64,000 nt of DNA from Drosophila miranda (GCF_003369915.1 NC_046677.1:15128001-15192000); one strand, 5' to 3'; shown: positions 34,612 through 45,124, numbered from the stretch's first letter. The notes: generated from the sequence alone by a model not told the origin. Numbers and translations: made by a program.

Positions 34612-37600
34612 ATGAGAAAAGAGCAGAAGTTGAGACTATGGCGGCAGATGACGAAGCAACATGGCGCAGACAGATTATCGAAGCACGAATGGAAGAACTT
34701 GCGCGCAGACTTCCTAAGGAGTTGGAACACAACAACAGTTAAGTGAAGGTAAATACTATTTATTGAATTGCTATTAATAAATATATCTCTTTTCAGTTCG
34801 ATAAGTTTTCTAAAGATCAATTGGCCGAAGCTGCTTTGCGCGAAGAACTGCAAGAGACGACAGTAGCACCTGACGGATCTATGCCGGTTACTCGGGCGTA
34901 CTCTGGCCTTGAAAAAGCAAGAAACATAACAAATGCTGATTGACTAAATAATAACATATTACTTACATCGTTCAGGGGCTTGCATCGCGTCTATCAACGC
35001 GTAGACGAAGCACTAAACTTGAGACCAACCCGATAGCAACTTCTGAAGGATCTATTCCGCCTGCTCAGGAGAACACTGGCTCATCACAGCGTAAGCCCAG
35101 TTCGCTTCCTTTGGTCCTCCTTGGGCTTGAAAAGGTGAGAAAAAATATATATACCGATTGAATTATGTTAACATATAATTTGTATCGTATAGGACCAAAC
35201 GCAATCATCAAAGCCAAGCCGCAGCGCGGTGAAAGCTCGGGAAAAACCGGTAGCAACTCCTGAAAAATTTATTGCGCTTCCTCGAGAGCCCACTAGCCTT
35301 GAAAATGTACGAAAACTGATAACAGAAATCCAAATAGCTATTAATTAGGTAATTTATATCGTACAGGGTGACCAATCGCGATTATTGAATCGTGGACCCA
35401 ATTCCAGAGGTACATTAAAACTGGCACCGACTACTGACGGACACATTGAGCTTAAACAAGTAAGAAACATGATAAATACTGATTGAATAGCTATTAACGT
35501 ATCATTTATATCGTGCAAGGGGGACCAAAAGCGATCATCAAAGGCTAGCCAAAGCAGAGTTAAAACTGACGTTAAATTGTCAGCGATCTCTGACGGCTCT
35601 GTTCCGCCTACTCAGGAGAACACTGACTCATCACAGCGTAAGCCCAGTTCGCTTCCTTTGGTCCTCCTTGGGCTTGAAAAGGTGAGAAAAAATATATATA
35701 CCGATTGAATTATGTTAACATATAATTTGTATCGTATAGGACCAAACGCAATCATCAAAGCCAAGCCGCAGCGCGGTGAAAGCTCGGGAAAAACCGGTAG
35801 CAACTCCTGAAAAATTTATTGCGCTTCCTCGAGAGCCCACTAGCCTTGAAAATGTAAGAAAACTGATAACAGAAATCCAAATAGCTATTAATTAGGTAAT
35901 TTATATCGTACAGGGTGACCAATCGCGATTATTGAATCGTGGACCCAATTCCAGAGGTACATTAAAACTGGCACCGACTACTGACGGACACATTGAGCTT
36001 AAACAAGTAAGAAACATGATAAATACTGATTGAATAGCTATTAACGTATCATTTATATCGTGCAAGGGGGACCAAAAGCGATCATCAAAGGCTAGCCAAA
36101 GCAGAGTTAAAACTGACGTTAAATTGTCAGCGATCTCTGACGGCTCTGTTCCGCCTACTCAGGAGAACACTGACTCATCACAGCGTAAGCCCAGTTCGCT
36201 TCCTTTGGTCCTCCTTGGGCTTGAAAAGGTGAGAAAAAATATATATACCGATTGAATTATGTTAACATATAATTTGTATCGTATAGGACCAAACGCAATC
36301 ATCAAAGCCAAGCCGCAGCGCGGTGAAAGCTCGGGAAAAACCGGTAGCAACTCCTGACAAATTTATTGCGCTTCCTCGAGAGCCCACTAGCCTTGAAAAT
36401 GTAAGAAAACTGATAACAGAAATCCAAATAGCTATTAGGTAATTTATATCGTACAGGGTGACCAATCGCGATTATTGAATCGTGGACCCAATTCCAGAGG
36501 TACATTAAAACTGGCACCGACTACTGACGGACACATTGAGCTTAAACAAGTAAGAAACATGATAAATACTGATTGAATAGCTATTAACGTATCATTTATA
36601 TCGTGCAAGGGGGACCAAAAGCGATCATCAAAGGCTAGCCAAAGCAGAGTTAAAACTGACGTTAAATTGTCAGCGATCTCTGACGGCTCTGTTCCGCCTA
36701 CTCAGGAAAACACTGGCTCATCAAAGCGTAAACCCATGTCGCTTCTTCTGGACCACTCCGAGCCTGAAAGCGTAAGAAACATTATTGATACTGAGTGAAT
36801 AGGTATTAATACAGAATTTATGTCGTACAGACGGACCAATCGCAATTGTTGAATTGTAGACCCAGTTCCAGACCTAGACCAAAACTGGCACCGACTCCTG
36901 ACGGACACATTGAGCTGGAAAAAGTAAAAAACATGATAAGTACTGATTGAATAGCTACTAAGATATCATTTATATCGTGCAGAGAGACAAAAAGCGAGCA
37001 CCCAAGCCTACACAAAACCCATTCATGAGGGAGGTAAAATCGGCAGCGATTTTTTACAGCTCTATTCCGCCTGCTCAGGAGCACACCGGCTCTTCACTTC
37101 GTCTAGACCGTGCTGGCACTGAAAAGGTAAGAAACAAAATCAATAATGATTTGATTGGTATCAAAATATAATTTATATTCTTCTGGGGAACAAATCGCAA
37201 TGTAACAATGTAAGAAACATAATAGATATAGATAATATATTGAACAGGTATTAGGTAACATTGAGGTGGGACTTAGGCCGTGTTCGTTCCATTGTGGTCC
37301 CGCTGTGGTAACTGAAAATCCTTGGAGACAGTTAAGTGATTATTTGTTAGCTGCTACTCCCACTTGGAAGCTTCTGCAGTGATCCGGGAACCTGAGAGAA
37401 TGCCTAAAATTCAGCTAATCACAGTAGATGGAGAGGATGTAAAGGGGCCCGTCGGGGGCCATTCGTCTCTGTGAGGGATGCTTATATTGAAGCAGGTATT
37501 CGTGTACTTCCTTGAAACGCAGTAGTTGTTCATTAGAATAGATGAGTGATAGATGTCCATTGATCTGAGTATCTTGAACGTATTGCAGACATTTCTTTCC

Positions 37601-40377
37601 CCTTTCCTGATACGTCAAGGCTTTGTAGGCATAAAATGGCATTTTTGTGGTGATGCAGAGAGCTCCACTGATGCTGATGCTCGACTGTTCGCTTAATTTT
37701 GTTTAGCGTTTTAGTGATCCTCTTGATAAAAACGGCCAACATCACCACTACTGTGATTCCATTAAGTTAAATTGGAATTTTCTAGGAATTGAAAAATTAT
37801 TTTGAAATTTTTGTTAATGGGATTAGCAATATAGTGCATGGGATCAATATTAATAATGAAGCAGGTACATATGATGTGGTGTAGCTGGGCGCAGTTGTAA
37901 TTATAATTTATATTTAGGGAGAAAAATCGCAGTCACCAAAGCATATAACGAGTTTACTTCCTCTGGATTTACTTGGGACTGAAAAGGTAAAAAACATAAT
38001 CAATAATGATTGAACAGGTATTCAATAACATATGTATCGATCAGGGGGATCAATCGGGATCATCAAAGCATACCTGCACCTCTGTTAAACCACGGACAAA
38101 ATCGGCGGCGACTCCTGACAGAGATATTCCGCCATCGACTCTTAAAGGATCTATTCCGTCCAGCCCTGTACTTGAAGAGGTATGAACCTCAACTTATTCT
38201 GATTTAGTAGCTCCATAGGTACATATTCTAGTATACTTTTTATCGTTCAGGCGGACTTTTCGTGTTCATTGAAGCTTACAAAGTCTGGTAAACAGCGCGA
38301 TCGCATCGTAGAATTGTCTGAATTGCGGAAGCACATAACCAAAACAAATGGGACTGAAACTGAGGGAAAAAATAATGAAACTATAGAAAACAATAGCCCC
38401 TTAAAGTCTCCAGTTAAGCGTAAACCAGCAGACACCATACCAATCCCACTGCAGCCAATCAAGAGAAGGAGACAAACACATGTTCCAGTAAAAGTTGTAC
38501 GCTGTATTTTGGAATATATACATCCTAATAGATTTTTTTTGTTGCCACAGATTAGCCACCATTTGGAGAGCGTTCCTTTCATGCCTATGATTGAAATGGT
38601 TCCTGCTCCTACCGATTTAAGCACTGACATATTGGAGGAATCTGCAGAGATAGGGATAGCTATGCGACAGATCCAAGAGCTTATGGATTTAGAAAAGGAA
38701 GCAGAAATAGTGGACGATGCTCCGGACGATGCTCCGTTCGTCGAGAGTCCCATAATGGCGTGCTGGACTGACAAAAAGATCGATTTAAGCCACGAGAACA
38801 ATGTAGAGGACAATGTAGAGGACAATGTAGAGGACAATGTAGAGGACACTGAGATAATGACTCTTTTCGAATTGGGTGATGAAGGCGATCGTACACCGGA
38901 AATAGATCGTTGCCTGAAAATCTTTACCACTAAAACGCCAAGTGAAATTGACGATCAACTGGCCGTCACAACGGAGTTCTTCGAACGGTTGCCAAATTCG
39001 TCCACAGTCGATTTAGAAAAGGCAGACCTCATGGAGGAGGAGGAGGTCCTTGACTATGAAGAGGATGAAGACGTGGACGATGATGTCTTGTCGGTTACGG
39101 CCACATCTTGGGATGACATGGATGAGGAGGAAAAACAACCAGAGCCCTCAAAAGCTTCATTGAGAAATTTTCGTATACCTCGACTTACCAAAGAAATACT
39201 CCAGTCGCAGCCGCAAATAATGTGCTCGCTGTACAATAATGAGGTACTCAACAAAAAGGAACAAGAGGAGCCACAGAGGCGGACATCAAAGCAACGGAAA
39301 TCATCAGGGTCTGCTACATCTACAGCATCTGCTTCACCATTCGTGCTCGCCCAACATGTAGTGCCTCCTCCAGCATTGGCGTCTGCTCTACCATTGGAGG
39401 CTACCCCAATAATCGAACCGCTGTACGACCAGAGGCAGAACATATTCGGCCATAACGCGAATCCAGTGGCTCCAGCTATAACTTTAACGCCGCCTCCAGC
39501 TGCAGTATGCACTCCAATAATAAGTCCCCGACAGGATAACCGAACATTGACGATGCAGCAGGCTGCAACAGTAACGCCATCGCTTGGCAATCCACGTACC
39601 CAGGCAATTGCTGCTCGGCATGTGATCGAACCCGTACCGAAATTTGATGCGCCTTATCCTTCAACTGCTGCGACTAAGCAAACTATTAGTACGGACAGGA
39701 CCAAGTGGTTTAGTGCTGAGTATTGGATGTTGAATTTGTTTGGAGTCAATTGCTTGGCAAATCTAGACGATGTGAAGTGCGCCCAAAGCTGTAATCATAC
39801 ATTTACCGGCATCGGAGAGTTTAGCCAGAAACTGATGAGACTGGATGTGGATAGCCTGTTATTCACATATCACCGAATGCTAATGCGTAGTCAACGTCTC
39901 TTCCTGACATTCGCTTCGGCTTATGTTGATATATTTGAAGCTAAAAATCTGCAGAACGACTTGCTGCACTTGCTGATGGATTGTCGATTGTACAAGTCAC
40001 TTTGTGCTTCCATTATTAATAAAGCCTTTACTGCCTTGAAAAACATGGGCTTGGAAACGCAGGCCACACGTTGCATTATGGAATACCTATGGATGCCTTG
40101 TAAATCGCGCAAATTCGCGGAAATGACGTTTACAATATTAAAAGTTCTTGGATCCTCTAATTGGTACAACTATACTGATAAAATGGTAGAACTATGCCAG
40201 ATATATGAGTTCAGTTTACCAACTGAGGTTTTATTAACCATTCTCTCGTCGGCCAACGAGAGACACGAATTGAAAAGCGAGGCCGTAAAGTTCTTTTTGG
40301 TCATGGGTGTGGCCCCTGAGGAACGGAAAGAAGAGCTGACGGCAGCTCTCAAGCTATTTGCGGCAATAGATCATTAG
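34612..40377 (+). CDS. del: Deadlock (Rhino-Deadlock-Cutoff complex), tandem mini-exon form
   Basis: Seventeen exons join in frame to 1359 codons: 34612-34737, 34797-34916, 34976-35134, 35193-35306, 35367-35459, 35520-35681, 35740-35853, 35914-36006, 36067-36228, 36287-36400, 36457-36549, 36610-36771, 36831-36923, 36983-37126, 37918-37986, 38045-38179 and 38251-40377. Every intron is phase 0, and nearly all are 50-66 nt. Exon 1 (LRLWRQMTKQHG, HEWKNLRADFLRSW) resembles my memory of the fly Deadlock N-terminus, the part that binds the Rhino chromoshadow domain. Exons 2-16 are diverged repeats of a basic, Ser/Lys-rich unit, often starting GDQ and ending LEK. The last exon holds acidic tracts (NVED x4), a Pro/Ala-rich linker and a helical C-terminal domain (from about KWFSAEYWMLNLFG). 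Deadlock links Rhino to Cutoff and Moonshiner to license transcription of dual-strand piRNA clusters in germline nuclei. Identity rests on position between E2f2 and the DDX47 gene plus N-terminal resemblance. The second intron (after 34916) uses a GC donor (AAA|GCAAGA). Confidence 0.8.
35051..36717 (+). repeat. 547-bp tandem repeat, three near-identical copies
   Basis: Sequence repeats with a period of 547 bp (for example CAGCGTAAGCCCAGTTCGCT at 35095, 35642 and 36189 within a few bases). Each unit contains three exons of deadlock (38, 31 and 54 codons) and three introns. I see only a handful of differences, including a 4-nt deletion in an intron of the third copy and single substitutions. 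The repeat starts and ends inside the 54-codon exon class. It keeps the reading frame because all introns are phase 0. Confidence 0.9.
37134..37917. other. Expanded deadlock intron with decayed exon copy and inserted sequence
   Basis: This intron is about 790 nt where its neighbours are about 60. Its start (37134-37215) looks like a mini-exon copy that has lost its splice acceptor. From 37262 to 37320 the sequence (ACTTAGGCCGTGTTCGTTCC) resembles the 3' UTR of the LINE fragment at 32216. Minus-strand open frames at 37748-37415 look like pieces of an unclassified mobile element that is broken. It ends at acceptor TATATTTAG. Confidence 0.5.
38800..38847 (+). repeat. 12-bp in-frame minisatellite (4 x NVED)
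   Basis: Four perfect copies of AATGTAGAGGAC encode NVEDNVEDNVEDNVED in the acidic part of the last deadlock exon. Perfect identity implies recent slippage. Copy number probably varies within the species. Confidence 0.85.
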
Positions 40378-40566
40378 TTCTTATGCGGTTGAACAGCAGA
40401 ATCCAACCCAAATGAAGATGTATTTAGGTTCGGAATTATAACATCCCATCGGACTTGGTATCATTACGACGGTAATGATATTAAAACTCAAATTTAAAAA
40501 TTTACAAACATGTTTGTATTACAAACACTATGATAATTAAATAAAACAGGACATAAAAAAATAAGT

Positions 40567-41075
40567 GTGTACTTACAATATTTCCTGCTTTCAGTTGATC
40601 ACTTTTTTCTGCCGACAGTTCCTACCTATTACCTATGGATCCCCAGTAAAGCGCATGACTATAATGACTATAACAATGTTTCGAGTTGTAACTGGTACGA
40701 TTATACTGATAGGATGGCAGAATTTTGCCAGACACACTGGTTCTCTTTACCAACTGAGATATGGAGAACCATTCTTTCGTCGCTCATGCGAATCGACCCT
40801 GGGGCGAAAATCCGAGAGCTGAAGGCAGCGCTTATCAAGCTTGGATTCAATGAAGCCCTTAATAAAAGCCTCACTTCATACGGCGAAATACTCTTGAGCC
40901 CTTCTTACGCTCCCTGAGAGCTAAATGCAACTGAAGACATCGGTGTTCAAAATGTAGGAATTACATCTTGGCCACCGCCAAACAATAGATACAGAAAATA
41001 AAAAGATTGTCTTGCGTACAAATAGATTTTCTTGTATTCCGAATTGTATGACAATTAAATAAAACGGGGCTTAAA
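40567..41075 (+). pseudogene. Partial tandem duplicate of the deadlock 3' end
   Basis: The frame ending at 40917 contains NWYDYTDRMAEFCQTHWFSL and PTEIWRTILSS. These match NWYNYTDKMVELCQIYEFSL and PTEVLLTILSS near the deadlock C-terminus, offset by about 530 bp. The following 3' UTR and its AATTAAATAAAAC poly(A) region (40535 versus 41053) are duplicated too. The copy lacks everything upstream of the last 75 or so codons. It is diverged, so the duplication is older than the 547-bp array. It could be a relic or an alternative last exon; CTGCTTTCAG at 40596 is a possible acceptor. Confidence 0.7.
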
Positions 41076-41096
41076 TATGTATAAATTACTGTATTA

Positions 41097-42910
41097 TTAT
41101 CTTTTCTGCTTTCCCTTGTTCCAGTTTTTCTTGGCAAAGGGTTTCTTGCCCTTACCCCCACCCCCATTGGCCATGGGCTTCATACGCTTTCGCGCGCCCG
41201 CAAAGTGCTCTGAATCATCGTGATTGTCCCCCCCACGCTTGTGACCCCTGCCGCCCTTGGTGTCCTCAAGATCTTTCAGCTCTAGCTTGGCCGTACGCTG
41301 CGCCTCAGCCACACGCTCCTGCAGGGCCATCACCTCGTCCTCCTCACACTTGTAGAGCGGCAGCTGTTTGCCCAGCAGATGCTCGATTCGCTGATACAGC
41401 TCGATATCATATTGGCTGACAATGGTGATGGCCTTGCCCGAGCGGCCCGCTCGAGCTGTACGCCCCACCCGATGAATGTAGTCCTTGCTGTGGGTGGGTA
41501 TGTCAAAGTTCACGACCACATCGACATGCGGAATGTCCAGGCCACGTGAAGCCACGTCTGTGGAGATTAGAATGGAGCGATTCTTGGCCTTGAATTTGTT
41601 GAGCGCCGCCAGACGCTTGTTCTGCGACATTTGCCCATGCAGGGGAATTGCGGCCAGTCCCAGGGCTCGCAGCATTAGGGCGGTCTTCACAGTGTTGTTG
41701 CAGGTGCTACAGAAAATCATGAAGCTATTGCCGGCTAGCTCGTTGAGTATGTGAACCAGATATACATCCTTGTACTTGACGGGTATGAAAAGGTACGATT
41801 GCTGCAGCTGCTCCACGGTCTGATACTTGTTGGAGACCTCCACTTTGACGGGATCCTTCAATGAAGCCCTCTGCAGCTTCTTAACTTTCTTGGTCATTGT
41901 GGCACTGAACAGGAATGTGCGACGTTCACGTGGCAATACCTTTAGTATTTTGTCGAGCTCCACCTCAAAATCCATGTTAAGTATTCGATCTGCCTCGTCC
42001 ATGACCAAATATTTGATGGCCTTCAAATTGAAGCCCTTCATGTTCTCCAAGTGGTCTACCAGACGGCCCGGTGTGGCGATGATTATATGCGGTTTCTTGG
42101 CTAGCTGCAGGCCCTGTGCAACCATGTCCATGCCACCCACAACCACACAGCATTTAATGCCAATTCCGCTGCCTGTAAGAAACAAAAACTTGCATGAGAT
42201 ATGAGTTCAAAGAGAATTAGTTCAGTGCCTGTAGCCGGTTTGCTCAGAGGTAGTGACGAATAAATAAAATAATAATTTCATGGCTTCGTTGAACAACAAA
42301 ATCAAAACTGGTTTAACATCATTGTGCAAAAGGAAAGATTTATAGTCTAGGACTAGCTGACCACTTACCAAGCGCCTCGAACTGTTCGCCTATTTGGAAT
42401 GCCAATTCACGTGTGGGCGTTAGCACCAGCGCGAAATACCGTTGCGGGTTCTCCAGTAGCGCATGCAAAATGGGCAGAGCAAAGGCTCCCGTCTTGCCAG
42501 AGCCCGTTTCGGCCAGGCCGATCACATCCTTGCCTTGAAGTGCCACTGGTATCGCCTCTCTTTGGATTTTGGATGGTGCCTTCCATTTCAGCTCATCACA
42601 TGCCTGGCACAGCGTGTCGTTCAGACCCTGTGGACCGATCAATCGTTAAATACAACCAATTCAAGGCGCGGGGTTTACGGTAACATACAAGGTCCTTCCA
42701 TGTCAACTTCTGATCCTCAGTTGGTGCAGCACTGTCCGACTCGGAGCCACTTGCTGCGAGCTCGTCCTCGTCCCCGCTATCCACTTCGTTGACATCATTT
42801 TCGTTGTCCGACTCCTCATTCTGGTCTTCCCCCTGTTCCTCCTCTCCACTAAGCTCTTCCTCGTCACTGGTCTGCAACTGCGCTTGCTCGTCTTCTGAAG
42901 TTTCCGACAT
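41097..42910 (-). CDS. DEAD-box RNA helicase, DDX47/Rrp3 type
   Basis: Three exons (42910-42689, 42627-42369, 42172-41097) give 518 aa. The N-terminus is strongly acidic. All helicase motifs are present: Q motif region ([15 protein letters not shown]), [36 protein letters not shown] and [13 protein letters not shown]. The C-terminal tail is Lys/Gly-rich ([20 protein letters not shown]). This family acts in early 18S rRNA processing in the nucleolus. From memory it is D. melanogaster CG9253, which neighbours deadlock (CG9252). It converges with deadlock and its duplicated 3' end. Confidence 0.93.
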
Positions 42911-42971
42911 TTTGTTAAAAAATTTTCATGGTGCAGATATACCAGTCCACGCACGTGGTCGCCGTCTCGTA

Positions 42972-42979
42972 TATCGATA
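42972..42979. promoter_or_regulatory. DRE box (TATCGATA)
   Basis: A perfect DREF site 62 bp upstream of the helicase start codon (minus-strand gene). It is a likely core promoter element of that gene. Confidence 0.6.
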
Positions 42980-43009
42980 AGAAATCGAACTTAGCCCACT
43001 TAACACCCT

Positions 43010-43220
43010 CTACTTAAACAGTTTAACCACTTGAGGTAAATGGCGGAAAATATTACTGATTGTAAATTCTTCTTGTAGATTCGTGCCATCTTTCCTCTGA
43101 ACTTAAAAAAGAAACCACGAGATCTTTCAGCTGAACTGCGCTAAAATTATTCAATTTTCATTTTCGGTGGAATATTAAAATACCCCCTTGGTTTACAATG
43201 GGTTAATAGTTCTCGGTCAA
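43010..43220 (+). repeat. Dispersed repeat, copy 2
   Basis: Matches the segment at 16128-16350 by eye (shared GATCTTTC..CTGAACT, TAAAATT.TTCAA and ACAATGGGTTAAT). It lies upstream of the helicase gene, next to the repeat-monomer array. Family unknown. Confidence 0.5.
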
Positions 43221-43224
43221 GGAT

Positions 43225-43640
43225 TGGAAACCATATTCCTCGATTTTGATATTCCGTGGAATATTACTAGCTAGCTAGAACATTTAGCCATGCCCACATT
43301 GTTTTATCCAATTAATGAGTCAATTTTCCACTCGACTGGCTTAATTTAAATACCTGCTTTTATTGGATTTTACATAAGCAAGGTTTTAATGAAAAAGGTA
43401 AAAAAAAAAATTCGTAAGAGAGTAATCGTTGCTCAATTTTGGTATTTCGCTGAATAATGCTGGCTAACTAAAACCCTTAGCCATGATTACATAGTTTTAT
43501 CCCATTGATGAATACATTTTCTACAAGATTACCTACTTTTAAGTACTGCCATTAATTGTATTTTAACTAAAACAAGTCTTAAACAAAAAAGTTTAAGTTG
43601 TCACGTCAATGTGGCTGGTATTTGAATACTTTTTGTTTTC
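43225..43640 (+). repeat. Two ~190-bp monomers, right arm of the inverted pair
   Basis: Two tandem monomers (about 43240-43395 and 43430-43575) share AGCTAACTAAAAC, TTAGCCATG and ATTGATGAATACATTTTC-like blocks. They are followed by GTTTTCCAAACTGTTTT. The whole is the inverse counterpart of 33110-33590. A third related monomer is at 32050-32215. The family is unidentified and non-coding. Confidence 0.6.
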
Positions 43641-43828
43641 CAAACTGTTTTATAACATGCAACTGTTAATCATGCATTTGATTAGTTTCTTGTACATATG
43701 AAAATGTATCCTGATCCCGACACACAATCTCGTCAAAGATAAGACTAACGCATTTTTCAAAGTTAATGTTTGACAGTTATTATTTATTATAATGATAAAT
43801 TTACTTAAAACATAAAACAATTGCAGCA

Positions 43829-45124
43829 TCATTTTAGAAATTTCATGGCCACCTGATGGGCATCGACGACCAACTCATCCCCATGCGATGGCGGACCGTC
43901 TCCCTCCCACAGCTCCTGCAAGGACCCGATGTACTCTTCAAAATCGTTGGCGTTGAAATTGTGGGTTACAGAAACTCCTAGGACGTACTTGTGGTACGGG
44001 CAATTGAGATGGTAGACGTACTTGCGAGGTTTGGTTACAGGCAACCGATGCACCTTCATGTGATTCAAATAGCGGTCACGGTCCCCATTGAAAGAGTCGG
44101 CCATGGCGACGTAGGACATGGCATCGGTAAGGATCGTTTCTGTTGTAGGATCCGTGTTGAAGGCGAGCAGAATGGGGTCTGCCGAGAAAAGGTGAGCCTT
44201 GTCCGGGTGCGTGAAACCGTCGCGAAGGGTCCACAGGAAGACTATCGGCATTAGATTGAATCTTACGCAGTTCATTAGACGACCCAGATGCTTCACGCGT
44301 TCGTCACGCGCCAGGTTCATCCAGCGCAGGACCAGAAAGAAGACCTCTATTTCGGAGTTAACTCCGATAGTGTTGCGCATGAGTAGGTTTTCCAGGTCAT
44401 CAACTGAGAGCTCGGTGAAATATTTGCTTCCCACGAGCGCTAGAAAGTAATTGCGAATCCTACCATTCATCGCATTGCATAAATCACGAAGTTCCGGGTA
44501 TGCCTTTGCCTGGCGAAACACCATAAAGGCGGCCTTTTCGCGCAGACTATTGGAGGCCAGCACCTCCCAGCATTTGGGTTCAAGTAGGCCAATCTTCAGG
44601 TACCTAGCGACCTGGAGTGTTTCCACCACGTCGCTGCTGCTGGGCGGCTTCTGGAGGCGTATCCATTCGTAGGCGCACTTGAAACCTCTGGCCGGCACTT
44701 CACTTGGCGAAAAGTTAAAGCTGGAGGCACGCCAGTCGCATCTCGCGAACCACACCGAATAGCACTTGACAAGGTTTGGTATGCAGTAGAACCGACGCCC
44801 CTCGATATTCACCTCGAATGTGGCCCCTGCGTTGTCTCTCACCTGTTCGGCGAGTATTTCGAAGATCGGCTTCTTGTGCGGTAAGGTTCCCACGTAAATA
44901 GGATTATCCTGCAGGGGCAAGAAGTTGAAGAGGGAGCGTTGGGGAACCGTCTGCTCTCCCAAGCCCCAGTATTCCTCGGGAGAGATCAACCAGCAGTGAG
45001 TATCCTTGGTTCCAGCAGTAGGATTCTGATCCTCTAAGGCAGAACTGGTCACATCCGACATCTGCGAGATGGTTGTCTGGTCGGTGCTGGACTTAGTTTT
45101 AATTTCATTATTTAATTCAGACAT
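43829..45124 (-). CDS. Intronless BTB-BACK domain protein
   Basis: A single exon of 431 aa. I chose the ATG of MSELNNEIKTK, since upstream codons are AT-rich and unlike the rest. A divergent BTB fold is seen at about residues 90-170 (FEVNIEGRRFYCIPNLVKCY). A BACK domain follows (LEPKCWEVLASNSLREKAAF, YFTELSVDDLENLL). The C-terminal region has a conserved-looking YVYHLNCPYHKYV block. No Kelch repeats follow. Such single-exon fly BTB-BACK genes often show male-biased expression, which here is only inference. It may act as a Cullin-3 adaptor. The name is not known to me. Confidence 0.8.
   Translation of the reverse strand: MSELNNEIKTKSSTDQTTISQMSDVTSSALEDQNPTAGTKDTHCWLISPEEYWGLGEQTVPQRSLFNFLPLQDNPIYVGTLPHKKPIFEILAEQVRDNAGATFEVNIEGRRFYCIPNLVKCYSVWFARCDWRASSFNFSPSEVPARGFKCAYEWIRLQKPPSSSDVVETLQVARYLKIGLLEPKCWEVLASNSLREKAAFMVFRQAKAYPELRDLCNAMNGRIRNYFLALVGSKYFTELSVDDLENLLMRNTIGVNSEIEVFFLVLRWMNLARDERVKHLGRLMNCVRFNLMPIVFLWTLRDGFTHPDKAHLFSADPILLAFNTDPTTETILTDAMSYVAMADSFNGDRDRYLNHMKVHRLPVTKPRKYVYHLNCPYHKYVLGVSVTHNFNANDFEEYIGSLQELWEGDGPPSHGDELVVDAHQVAMKFLK

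Noticed and set aside
34636-34743. Alternative start MAADDEATWRRQ for deadlock
   Set aside because: This frame stops before any usable donor and does not join exon 2 in frame. The ATG at 34612 joins in phase 0 and gives a Deadlock-like N-terminus.
35065-36350. Repeated 63-codon minus-strand frames
   Set aside because: Antisense shadows of the 547-bp deadlock units, repeated only because the units are.
35051-36717. CRISPR-like array of regular repeats
   Set aside because: The genome is eukaryotic, units are 547 bp and contain exons with splice sites; there are no short repeats with unique spacers.
39054-39590. 178-codon minus-strand open frame
   Set aside because: Antisense to the last deadlock exon; Ser/Cys-rich translation of acidic and Pro/Ala codons.
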